From Hymenoscyphus infarciens (taxonomy: Eukaryota; Ascomycota; Leotiomycetes; Helotiales; Helotiaceae): a stretch of DNA of 24,231 bases. Made by a program: the position numbers and the translations under genes. Positions 10,612-20,331 of the stretch are shown in pieces. Location of the stretch: NCBI GenBank assembly GCA_001414345.1, contig LLCB01000539.1:1-24231 (forward strand), written 5' to 3'. Within the stretch, counting starts at the first letter, position 1; each line of letters opens with the position of its first letter. Under the pieces are notes generated by a model. It was not told where the DNA came from. It saw only the letters and a program-made list of their open reading frames with translations, and ran no database searches.

Positions 10612-12440
10612 TAGAGTACTATTATTATAAGACTTCTTCTTTAGAGTACTATTATTATTATTAAACTAATATTTACGCTTTAGTATATTAACTACGGCTT
10701 ATAAATAATTTTAGTTTATTAAAAATAGAGTTATATAATATAGATTATTAACCTTATAAGTCCTTTATATTTCTTTAACATCTAGTTTAGCTATATTATA
10801 GAAGCCTTTTAGCTAGTAGTATATATTAGCTACTATTCTAAGAGATATACTTAAAATAATAGCTATCTACTACTACTACGCTCTTTCTTATAAGCTTATA
10901 TTAAAGTACGTTTTTATAGCTCTCTACTATAGCTTCTAATTACTTCTTTTCTATCTTAATAGTATATATTAGTATAATAAGAGCCTTCTATTTACGTACT
11001 AGGTTTTGGAGTTTAAGAGAGTTTTTGTAAATAGTATTAAACTTATATTAAGTCTTAATTAGAAATATTATATAAGAGAAAAACTAGATATAAGTATTAC
11101 TTTAAGCTTTAAAGAACTTTAGATTATTAGCTCTATTAGTACCTAGGTCTATCTTAGCTACCTCGCCGTTATTTATTAGAAGAGCTTCTATTATTGCTTT
11201 ATTAATTATAAGTATCTTATATAATATAATAACTAATTAGTATAGTTAGTATAAATATAGATTTACAGTTATAGTTACTACTACTTACTTACCTATTAGA
11301 AATATAGAGTAAATCATAGTTAAAACTATAGAATAATATACCGAGGTTTATAATACTCGACTTTATATACCGCTACTAAGATATATAGAGTATAAATAAT
11401 TAAGAGATTATCGTCGGTTTAGAAGGTAGTAAGAGATAGGAGGTTAAAGCGTTAAGAGATTAGAGGATTAGAGTTAAAAGTTTTAGATAGTAGTTAATAG
11501 TAAGGTAGTAGAGTAGTAGGCTAGTAAGTAAGGTAACGAGGTAGTAAGAATCTAAAAGTAAATAGTAACCTTTTACTCTCCTACTTTATAATAATAAGAT
11601 TATATTTATATATTATTATAATAAATAGTATATATTTTAAACATTCTCTTTATACTCTTTACTAATATTTTAAAGACTTTATAACTTTCTAAAACTAACT
11701 AGCTAGAGTATAAACAACTCCTTATTTAAGGAACTAAAGATCTAATATAATAAATAAGTAATTATAGCTATTAACTTAATAAAAATAAGTAAGCTAACTA
11801 AATAGTAGATTTAAGCCTAGATCTTAATATTATAAATAATAACTCTTCTAATAACGCGCTTAATTCTAGATAAAGATAATACTAATATAACTAGTAACTT
11901 TAGTTCCCTAGTTTCTAAAGCTATTTATATACTTTAGCTCTTATATTAATTAAAATATAACTCTTAATAATTCCTCTTCTTAGCTTAATAACCTAAAAAT
12001 AACGTTTAACGATTTTCTCTACTTAACTTAATAAGCTAGCTAACGCTAATTTAATTACTTATATAAGTAGTTAAAGTAGAAGCTATAAAGATAAAGAAAT
12101 TAGTTCTAGAGCTACTTTATTAGACTAAGTATTAATTATTATGTTTTAAAGTAATTAATATAGGTATTAAATACCGATTTATAGTAGGATTTTTAGCCTA
12201 TTCTAAGTATATTAGGGCTAGGAGATTACGTAACTAAAAAATAGAGTTAGGTTAAACATTTAGGCTTTATAGATTAGGGATAAGCTTACTATATTAGATT
12301 TTAAGAAAAGCTAGTATTTTTATAGATATATCTTAATTAATATAATAAATTAAGTATTATATAATTAATAATTACTATTTTAATATATAAATAATATATA
12401 GTAGAATTATACTTTATAAAGATATAAACTTTAGTTTACT

Positions 12441-12479
12441 TTTATAAGATGTTTTTATAAGATGTTTTTATAAGATGTT
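12441..12479. repeat. Perfect 13-bp tandem triplet
   Basis: TTTATAAGATGTT is repeated exactly three times (12441-12453, 12454-12466, 12467-12479). Each copy keeps a TpG, a dinucleotide otherwise almost erased here. The period is not a multiple of three, so the array is non-coding. The identity of the copies suggests it arose recently, after RIP. Confidence 0.9.
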
Positions 12480-13816
12480 ATACTTTTAATAGAGTATTAC
12501 TTTATTCTCTACTAAGATAAATGTTCTTAATATCTATAACTTATACTTAAGTAACTAATTATTATTAAAGGAATAGGTAGTAATCTAGATTTCTTATACC
12601 TACTTTAAACACTTTAACTTAACTCGACTATTTAGCTACCTTCTCTTCTTAATAAACTACCTAGATAAGTCCGATTTATATTATATACTTCTATAGTACG
12701 TTATATACTCTAAAGTATTAAAGTGTTTTAGGAGTAGTAGTATTAAGTATATATATACTTAGACTATATACTATACTAGGGAGGAGAAGAGAAGTCGATT
12801 TATCTACTACCTCTTATTTCTATCTAACGTTCTTTTATTCTATTTCTATATTACTTAAGAGTAGAACTTAGCTATTAATAATTATATACCTTTAAATATT
12901 TAGTACTAGAAACTCTTATTATAAGTAGTAATAGAAATTAAAACAGAGGTATTAAAAACTAGTATAGTAAGCTAGTATAGTAAAACCGAAAGAAGGAAAT
13001 AATACACGAACTATATATCTCTCTCTATTAACTAAGAAGAAAAGAGTAAGAGTAAGAAGTATAAGTAATAGGAAGTAAATAATCTATACTATATATATAA
13101 GGAAATCTAGATTTAGAAAGAGGTTAGAAGTAGTATTTTAATAAGTTACTCTCTTATTTATAATAAATAATAAATCTCCCCTAGTAACTAGCTATGTTCC
13201 TCTATCTATAATAAATAGTTAAGATTCTTTAAATATAAGCTCTATCTATTATAAAAACAATTCTATCCTAGTAAAAAGCTATACTCTTCTATATACTACG
13301 AAAAGATTTATACCTCTCTACCTACTATAAAAATAATAAAACTACTAGTTATATCTTAAATACTCGATTACTCTAATTATAAATGTTTATATTTAAACTC
13401 TACTCTACTTAGCTAGCTACTCTTTATATATAATTCTAATTACTATTTTATAGTAAGTAGCCTTCTTAAAATGTTTTAGCTCTTATAAATTAAAATAACC
13501 TATCTTCTTAGCCTTTAGATATAAGAGAGAGTACTTAAGCTTAGCTAAATCTTTAGTATATAAATATTATATATACTTAGAGGTTATAATTATATAGTAA
13601 AATAAAACCTAAGTATTAGTAAGCTAAGTTAGATACGTACTAGTAGTAGTTAGAGAACTCTTAAAATTCTATAAAAGGATACTTACTATTTTATTTCTAT
13701 AAATGATTTAGAATCTATTAAGTCTATATAGTATAGTATAGATTCTAAGCTTTTAACTAGAAACTATGCTTTAGTACTAATACTATAAACTAGTACTGTT
13801 TTTCTAGCCTTATCTT

Positions 13817-13834
13817 GTTTTAAAGTTGTAAAAC
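13817..13834. repeat. Small inverted repeat
   Basis: A perfect 6-bp stem (GTTTTA and TAAAAC) around a 6-base loop at 13823-13828, in a small pocket that keeps several TG dinucleotides (13790-13830). It could form a hairpin, but short inverted repeats arise easily in AT-rich DNA. Confidence 0.4.
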
Positions 13835-14144
13835 CTACCTTTACTTTATTACTATTAATACTATTCTTAGTATTAAATATAAACTCTTAAGTAGTAAGGT
13901 CTTATGTTATCTAATAAGGGCTCCTATTATTCGTAGTTATAAGATTAATATTCCTAATCTATATATAGTAGGTTATTATTTTAGACTAGAATCGGAGTTT
14001 ATAGTATAGACTAAAATGTTCTAAAAGAGTAAGGTTAGTGAATAGTATCTTCTAACCTAATAATAGAGACTATATAACTAGCTCTCTTTTCTTCTAGTTA
14101 GAGGCTTCTTATAGGTTAAAACTTATAATTAAGTTAGTTATTAA

Positions 14145-14735
14145 TACCTTATATATACTAGTTTTATTACCTCCTTTAGTAGAAATATCTAAGTTTTATT
14201 ATTAGAAGGTAGAGGGGTTTATCTATTATTATTAGTAGAGACGAGTTCTCTTAGCTACTATATTTTCCTTTAACATATCTTCTTTCTATTTATAGTTTAA
14301 AGCCTTCTTCTTCTTAGAGTTAATAGGAAATTCTAAAAGTTCTTCTTATTTCTTAACTTTAGTAGAAGCTTATATAAGTAGTTCTAAGATTACCTAATAC
14401 TTCTTAAAGTCTTTAGTAGAAGCTTTTTAGAGTTTAACTTTATCCTACTCTATATTAAAAAGATTAGCTAAATGCTTTTTAATCTCTAGGTTCTTCTAAA
14501 GCTTATTAGCTTTAGTAAGAGGGAGGTAAGAACCAGGTTTTGTAGAATTAGTGTTCTAGTTCTTTCTAAGGATTATATAGAAAAGTTAGACCTCTTTTTT
14601 TATTAACTTACTACTACTAATATTAATATTAATTTTTTTAAGACCTTCTAACGCCTAGGTATACTTATTACTATATTAGTTTTTAAAGTTCTATAGATTA
14701 GTTAATAAAGGTATTTTAATTCTTTAAAAATATAT
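14145..14735 (-). pseudogene. Possible retrotransposon Gag N-terminal relic
   Basis: On the minus strand, from 14735 down to 14145, one frame of 197 codons reads like a soluble Lys/Asn/Leu-rich protein broken only by TAA/TAG (about 10% of codons). Many stops fall where Trp (TGG) or Gln would fit. The likely start is an ATA at 14733-14735, a possible former ATG. It is followed by IKIPLLTNL-stop-NFKN-stop-Y and later NSTKPGSYLPLTKANKL, KASTKDFKKY and INSKKKKALNYK. Copia-type Gag proteins of LTR retrotransposons often begin with a Leu-rich segment followed by an N-F/W-x2-W pattern, and the first lines here are compatible with that. This is a family impression, not a match to a motif set. Retained CCA-GGT and CAT near 14500-14540 show lower mutation. 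The plus strand is also fairly open but its reading is the Leu/Phe/Ser-rich mirror of a Lys/Glu-rich protein. Confidence 0.35.
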
Positions 14736-14906
14736 TAGATATTAAGGACGAGCTTAGTACCTTATAGATTACTTACTAGTTATAAAAGCTATATAGTTTC
14801 GAATTATAATTAAGTTATAGATTTAAAGGTAATATTATACTACTAGTATAAGGAAGTCTAAACTAAGCACAGAGTTATATAGGTTATTAGGAGATAAGAT
14901 AGTAAA

Positions 14907-15009
14907 ATATAGTAGCAATTTTAGAGAGGATAGCTTATAAGTTAGAGTGTTATAGATATAGTAGCGATTTTAGAGAGGACGGCTTTCAAAGTAAGTTAAG
15001 GTGTTATAG
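14907..15009 (+). repeat. Tandem duplication, 49 and 54 bp
   Basis: Unit 1 is 14907-14955 and unit 2 is 14956-15009; both start ATATAGTAGC and end GTGTTATAG. Unit 2 is 18 codons long and keeps CAA and TCA codons. Unit 1 is five bases shorter, with the gap after AGCTT, which breaks the frame: YSSNFREDS in one phase lines up with YSSDFREDG in the next. Differences between the units include C/T and A/G at CpG positions. A degenerate third copy may follow at 15028-15066. Confidence 0.8.
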
Positions 15010-15120
15010 AAAGAGAATAGTTAGGCCTACTAAGATAGTAATTTCAAAGGTCTTATAAATAGTGTTAGTTTATAAAATATTTAATAATATTATCTATATA
15101 GTATAATAGTATATTATTAA

Positions 15121-15410
15121 GAAGGTAAGAGAAGATGTTTAAGCCTATTATAGCTAGCTTTAAGAAGTTAGATATAGACTACTAAGGGGAAGGTAAGAGA
15201 AGGTAAGAGAAGATAAACGTATTATTACTAGTATTAATTAAAGAGATAGGGTATAGAGTATTAAAGGAAAGGTAATAGAAAACCACGCTTTTATTCCTAG
15301 TATTAACTACGTTAATTAAGAAGATAAGATATATACTATAGTTTATTAAGAGAAAGGCGAGGGAAAACTCTATACTATTAATTATATTAATTAAAGAGGT
15401 GATTTTTAGT
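15121..15410 (+). repeat. Degenerate tandem repeat, about four units
   Basis: Units of roughly 61-85 bp start at about 15121, 15199, 15265 and 15350, each opening with a GAAGGTAAGAGAAG-like purine stretch. They go on to a TACTAGTATTAA-like core and a TTAATTAA-AGA-ATA segment. In the plus frame they read KVREDKRIITSIN-stop-RDR, KVIENHAFIPSINYVN-stop-ED and KLYTINYIN-stop-RGD, so the codon phase of the core is shared. The 10-bp unit AAGGTAAGAG is itself doubled at 15190-15209. Confidence 0.6.
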
Positions 15411-16078
15411 AAGAATAATAAGTAATTTATATAATATATTTATAATAAGTAATATAAACTTAGAGGAAGTTATTTCTAAGATATCTTATAAGGTATAAAA
15501 GTTAAGAGAAATTTTTAATAAGAGTAAGAAGTAAATAGATCTATCTCTATAGCTAAGAGTCGCTTACTATATAAGGTGTCTATATATATAATATAACTAA
15601 AAGGTAATAACAAAGTAAAATTATTCCTAGGTTAACACTCTATAGGTTAAATTACTAGTAAGGAATATATAAAACTACGAAATATTTAGTTTAATCTAAC
15701 TTAAAAACTCTTAATACTTAAAGAGATAGAGATAGTCCTTTTATTATTACTCTCTACTACTATTAAAGCTTAGATACTATAACACTTTAAAGACTAGGCT
15801 ACTAATATAGAATACTTTAACTATAATACTAACTACTAAGGTTTAAAGCTAGGACGTTCTTAAAGACTTCTCTCTATATATATATATACTATATAAAAAC
15901 ATCTTACTAAAGAGAATAAAAGTGAGGTAAAGAAGTTTAAGAAATCGTTAGTATAATATAAGTATAATTAAACGTGTATAATTATATTAAGATAATCCTT
16001 TATTCTCTTTCCCTTATTAAAAATCTTATTTACTAACTTAAGTAAATAGTATCTTAAAGACTTAGTATAACTAAAGAA

Positions 16079-16108
16079 ATACTTAAAGACTAGATACTTA
16101 AAGGCTAG
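16079..16108 (+). repeat. 15-bp in-frame duplication
   Basis: ATACTTAAAGACTAG at 16079-16093 is followed by ATACTTAAAGGCTAG at 16094-16108 and a partial third start (ATACTCGA). In frame it reads ILKD-stop ILKG-stop ILES. The single internal change is A/G. Confidence 0.75.
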
Positions 16109-16379
16109 ATACTCGAATCCGACTCTAGTATCGAGGCTTATAGAGAAATAACAATTTTAATATATATACTCTATTTTAGTAATCTAGCTAGGATATTTCT
16201 AGGAATTCTTAATTCTAGGAAGTATAGGAAGCTATAGTATCTAAGGTAAGGTAAATATAAAATAAAACAAGACGTTAAATAATACTAAGAAGACCTAGAA
16301 AGTAGAGATAAACATATAACTAAGGAATTACTATATAACTAAGTAAACATAATAGAACCGAATAAATACAATAGGACTA

Positions 16380-16860
16380 AATAAACTAGATAGGATAGTG
16401 AGATACCTCTAGCCTAGTAAAGAGGAACGGTGACTATAGTATAGCCTTATATCAAGGGACATTAGAGCTATAGTATATAGAACACTCTATACTACTAGAT
16501 AATATTAGAAGAAGTAACCTATCTTTGCTTAGAGAAGGGGGCGTTCTGTTCTTTATGTTAGAAGAGCTGCTAGCTCTTTTATACTTCCGTTATTAGTTTT
16601 ATATTTACTAAGACCTTATACTTCTTATACTAGAGTATATAGCTATAGCTAGGGAAACTAGTTAGAACGCTAGTACACCTATACCTTAACTAACAATAGC
16701 CTCTACCTAGCGTAACTACTAACTTACTTACTAACGTACCTAATATAATACAACTATATAATATTTCTAGTATACTCTTATAAGATGTATATTTATCGCT
16801 CTTTAGCAACTAGGACGACTGAATCGTCGGTAGGCGAAATAATATAGCTACTAGTAAGTA
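16380..16860. other. Island of reduced RIP damage
   Basis: This stretch keeps clearly more CA and TG than its surroundings: GATAGTGAG, CGGTGAC, ATCAAGGGACATTAG, CTTTGCTT, GTTCTGTTCTTTATG, GAGCTGC, GTACACC, AACAATAGC, ATACAAC, AGATGTAT, AGCAAC and GACTGAATC. It is inside the plus-strand relic and covers the Cys cluster. It may be a shorter or more diverged repeat that RIP recognised poorly, or a later insertion. Confidence 0.6.
16562..16578. repeat. 7-bp hairpin with 3-base loop
   Basis: AAGAGCT at 16562-16568 pairs with AGCTCTT at 16572-16578 across the loop GCT, and TTT follows. The position is within the less mutated island. It may be incidental. Confidence 0.5.
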
Positions 16861-17160
16861 GATCGATTAAGTCTATTCTACTTATATACTCTCTTTAGAG
16901 TCTATATACTTACTCTATTAAATAGAAGACTAAATATTTAGAAAAACTCTTATAAAGCTTATCTACTACTAGTAACTACGATAGTAATAAAGAGTAGGTT
17001 AGTATAAGTAATATACTCTATTACGTATACCTAGAGAGTATTAAGTATACTATATACCTAGTGTAGAACCTTAAGAATATAAGGTCGTAGAATAGAGCGC
17101 TTATAGTATTATTCACGGTTATAATAGAATATAGGTTTAAAAGGTTTATCTCTTCTTAAA

Positions 17161-17742
17161 ATTTGTTTTTTATTTACTAAATTCTATCTATTTTTAGTAA
17201 GCTACTAGCTTTTTAATATAAATGCTATCCTATTATAGAACTTCGCCTATTCTTAGTATTTTATAATCTAAAGTTGTCGGTTCTATGTTTCTAGGCTTAT
17301 ATTAACAAAACCTATTACTCTAAACTTTAAAGGGAATTCTATACTAAGTAGAAAAGATCTTTCTAATTTATAGTACACAAAATAGAATATTTTAATAGCC
17401 TCTCTTTTAATCCTTTATATATTACTATTCTAATTACTATAGGCTAAAAAATAAAGAATATATTCTATAGTAAACTTAAACTTATAATATAAAAGGTATA
17501 GACTCTTAGCTATACTTATATTTTCTTATTATTTTACTAATATAGTAGGTCTCTCTTTTTATTCTAAGATACTCGACTAGTCTACTTAGTATAGAAACTA
17601 TTTAGAAGGTTTATATAGTATATATTAAGATAGAATATCTACTAAAATTTAATTAGCTAACCTTTTCTTATAATACCGTACTTAATATCCTTAAATAAAC
17701 TATAGCTTTAAATAAGCTAGGAATTTTATTCTAATTCTCTTA
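17161..17742 (-). pseudogene. Probable continuation of minus-strand relic
   Basis: Downstream of the 72-codon open run the same minus-strand frame continues with only TAA/TAG stops and readable stretches such as NKIPSLFKAIVYLRILSTVL (17720-17660) and IVSILSRLVEYLRIKRETYY (17610-17540). Stop density stays near 6% to about 17540 and then rises. The family is not recognised. Confidence 0.3.
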
Positions 17743-17958
17743 ATAAGCCTTTAGAATTATATAACCTTCCTTTCTAACTCTAGAGAGTAACGTATAACTA
17801 ATACCTTCTTCTCTAAGTCTTTTAGAGAGTAGTATAAAAACGTCTCTTCTAAGTAATTTAGAGACTAGTATATACCTATCTCCTCTAAGTTTAAAGAGTA
17901 GTATATAACCAATACTAGCCTCTAAAGCCGAATTCTTCGAATTAGAAAAGTAAAGGTA
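17743..17958 (-). pseudogene. 72-codon open relic with LLS-type repeats
   Basis: Minus-strand codons from 17958 to 17743 contain no stop, bounded by TAA at 17959-17961 and TAA at 17740-17742. The peptide carries four tandem units of 11-14 residues, including RYILVSKLLRRD, VFILLSKRLREEGI and SYTLLSRVRKEG, then YIILKAY. The pattern is an aromatic or Ile position, then L-L/V-S-K/R and an Arg/Glu-rich end, which suggests short amphipathic helices in series. Upstream, the frame reads YLYFSNSKNSALEASIGY with one stop in between. On the plus strand the same bases give six or more stops. The repeat period keeps codon phase throughout, so selection for coding at some earlier time is likely. I do not recognise the family. 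Confidence 0.5.
17781..17927 (-). repeat. Four tandem units of 33-42 bp
   Basis: Units 17781-17822 (42 bp), 17823-17858 (36), 17859-17891 (33) and 17892-17927 (36), each starting TAGAGAGTA or a one- or two-base variant and, in the first three, running into TCTAAGT. Every length is divisible by three. Confidence 0.75.
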
Positions 17959-18118
17959 TTATAGTAAAGTATAAGAGTACTAATAAAAAGCTACTTAAGA
18001 AGTAGACTACTTATAAATAATAGTAAGATAAGTATACTTAGAGGTTATAATATATAGGATATAGTATAGGTTTAGAGATTTATAGAATTAGCTATTAGTT
18101 ATTTTCTAAGTTATTATT

Positions 18119-18207
18119 AGTATTAGTAGAAAGAGTTATAGAGTTTAGAAGGATTTTTCTTAAGATATAGTTAGTATTTAGAAAGACTATAGATTTTAAG
18201 AGTTTTT
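18119..18207. repeat. Imperfect direct repeat, ~54-bp offset
   Basis: AGTATTAGTAGAAAGAGTTATAG at 18119-18141 resembles AGTATTTAGAAAGACTATAG at 18173-18192, and both run into a GAGTTT/GATTTT purine-pyrimidine tail. The match is modest. Confidence 0.3.
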
Positions 18208-20236
18208 GTTTTTTAAGGTATTACTATAATATATAAGAGAGGCAAGGCGTAGATAGGAGAAAAAAATAATAAATTAAAAGAGCTATATATAATTTTAGTC
18301 TTTTATAAAACTATCTTAAGTAAGTTCCTTACTCTTATTATCTTTAGTAGTAGGACATATATTTTCTAAGTCTTTAATATAATCCTCTAGTTGTTTCTTA
18401 TTTATATTGTTCTTAGAAGAATCTAAATCATATATATCTTACTATAAAAACTATATTAACTAAACTAGGTATATCTTAAAAAGTAAATATATTTTATTAA
18501 TTATTACTAGAAATGAATTAGTATATATACTAGATATAAGAATAATATATACTCTAAAGCTTCTACTTATAAAATATATTCTTAAAGTTCTCTCTATATT
18601 TTAATAACAACTCTACTATAAGGAGCCTCTCTATAATATTTATCTTCTATAAATATTTCTCTTATTTAGTTAAAAAGGTAGAGTAAGAGATAAGTAAGGT
18701 ATTAAGAGTATTAGAAGTCTATTAACTAATATACTTCTACTTAACTTTTAAAATTCTAATTTCTTTTATTACTTTATTATAACGTTATATAGTATTAATT
18801 CTAAGTAGGATTTAAACATTATTAGAAAACCTAATTAATTTCCTAATATTATTATCCCTCTTAGAAAGGTATAGGCGAGTACTTATAGCAACTTTATATA
18901 ACTATATCTAACGATTTAACTCTTCTTCTAAGGTAGCTAGACTAAATACTTAAAGTAAAACTAGCTTAAGATTTCGTTCCCTCTTACTCTTTAGTAATTC
19001 TTTCTATAACTTTATAATAGTCTAGCTCTTTTTAAGTAATAGAGGGAGACGTTAAAACAAGGCTTTTATATAAAGCTAGGACTTCTTAGTTCCTTTTATA
19101 TTAATATAATTATAAATATTCTAGACTTCTTAGACTTACTAAGCAGCGAGCTTATAAAAATCTTAAATAGCTATCTTAATCTAATAATAAGTCTAAGACT
19201 TATTATACTATAAACGATTTATACTTTTTAGAAGCTAATTACTATGTTATTACCTAGTCTTTTAGAATTTATTATCTAATAAATTCTATATATCTTAAAG
19301 TAACCTAGTTATAGAGCGTTTACTAAATATATACTAAAAAATAAGCTTCTTAGAAAATTCTACTAGACTCTTTAAGACTTCTTTAATTTTATTTTAAAGC
19401 CTAATCTTACTAATACGTTTAAACTCTAATTAGTATTTCTCTTTATAGACTAGAAGTCTATTAAGCTTATAAAATAGCCTTTAATCTTTTACTTTTAACT
19501 TAGCCTTATACTTCTTACTAAACTACTACTGCTAGATATCTTAATAGAGACTAAGTATAGTATTAATACTCTCTCGAGTACTTATAAGGTAATAACGAAT
19601 TAAGTACTCTTTAGTCTATAGAATAAGCTTATTCGATTTAAGAAGAAGTACTTAGGTTCTTTAGTATCTTTTATTAAGAAAAAAACCTAGTTCCTCTCAC
19701 TATTATAGACTAATATATTTTATTTATATATTAAGAACTACTTCTTATAATAAAGTAGATGATATATAGTATATTAAGATAAGGTAGCTCTTAGTAGACT
19801 AATCCCTTTTAACTCTCTCACTATCTCTAAGACTAAGGTATAATATTTAATTAGGACTTTAGCGTAATTAGTAAGATAATAAATACAAGTACTAGTAAAA
19901 TACATTTATTATAAATCTTATATAATTAATAATATTAGGATGTTGTTAGTTAATATATAGTATAAATTTATAAGTAATATTATATTATAAAATAATATAT
20001 ACGTTAATTAGAAGGTTATTAAGAATAGATTTTAGAAGATAGGTAGTAATATAAAAGGTCTTACTACAATATAAATTAATTAATTATAGCGTAGTACTAT
20101 AACAGTAAATAGTATTTATAAGACTAGTTTAGTCTAAGCTCTTAAACTTATCTTAGCTCTTCCTCTCTACTATAACAGCTTAAAAATAATATAGACATCT
20201 AGTATTATTATCTAAAGTAGGATATATAGTTAGGGT

Positions 20237-20331
20237 TTAATACTTAGCTAGTATTAGAAGGTAGCTCTCTAATAATTAAGGTTAATACTTAGTTAATTAA
20301 AATTAAGAGTCTAGAAGATAACTCTCTAATA
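20237..20331. repeat. Imperfect tandem duplication near 20.3 kb
   Basis: TTAATACTTAG occurs at 20237-20247 and 20282-20292 (offset 45), and TAGAAG-TA-CTCTCTAATA at 20255-20274 and 20312-20331 (offset 57). The two offsets differ by a 12-base indel, and all three numbers are multiples of three, so the duplicated segment was probably coding. Confidence 0.6.

Larger units (their letters stand above)
10615..14144. other. RIP-degraded DNA, no recognisable gene
   Basis: Long stretch without a convincing frame. On the minus strand from about 11340 down to 10700 a readable but stop-rich frame exists (for example VIRSYSREL near 10930). From 14140 down to about 13700 the minus-strand frame of the neighbouring Gag-like relic can be followed with more and more stops. 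If that relic is a retrotransposon, its pol gene should lie here, but I could not find protease, integrase or reverse transcriptase residues with confidence. Small pockets keep TG, for example near 11010, 12440-12530 and 13790-13830. Confidence 0.45.
14860..17130 (+). pseudogene. Long decayed coding relic with Cys cluster
   Basis: One plus frame (codons from 14906) can be followed for about 2.2 kb. Open runs are 14906-15055 (50 codons) and about 16109-16234 (42 codons, reading ILESDSSIEAYREITILIYI). It spans an 18-codon tandem repeat at 14907-15009, a 66-85-bp repeat block at 15121-15410 and a 15-bp repeat at 16079-16108. Near 16500-16570 the frame gives YLCLEKGAFCSLC then a stop then KSCQLF: four Cys codons kept in a less mutated patch, which could be a small zinc-binding knot. 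Two in-frame TGA codons (near 15926 and 16818) are not explained by RIP of Gln or Trp, so a frameshift, a CGA change or a wrong frame remain possible. The first 100 bases may be in the adjacent frame. No family is recognised. Confidence 0.35.

Noticed and set aside
13900..13950. Minus-strand MT-x-NNRS-like segment as a retroviral-type aspartic protease
   Set aside because: The catalytic Asp-Thr/Ser-Gly triad cannot be recovered with correct spacing.
16098..16125. CTCGAATCCGAC as a tRNA T-loop
   Set aside because: No acceptor stem, D-arm or anticodon arm could be placed around it; it lies in an open coding-like run.
16801..16840. Inverted repeat GACGA-CTGAA-TCGTC as a regulatory hairpin
   Set aside because: A 5-bp stem is too short to support a call, and it lies inside a readable relic.
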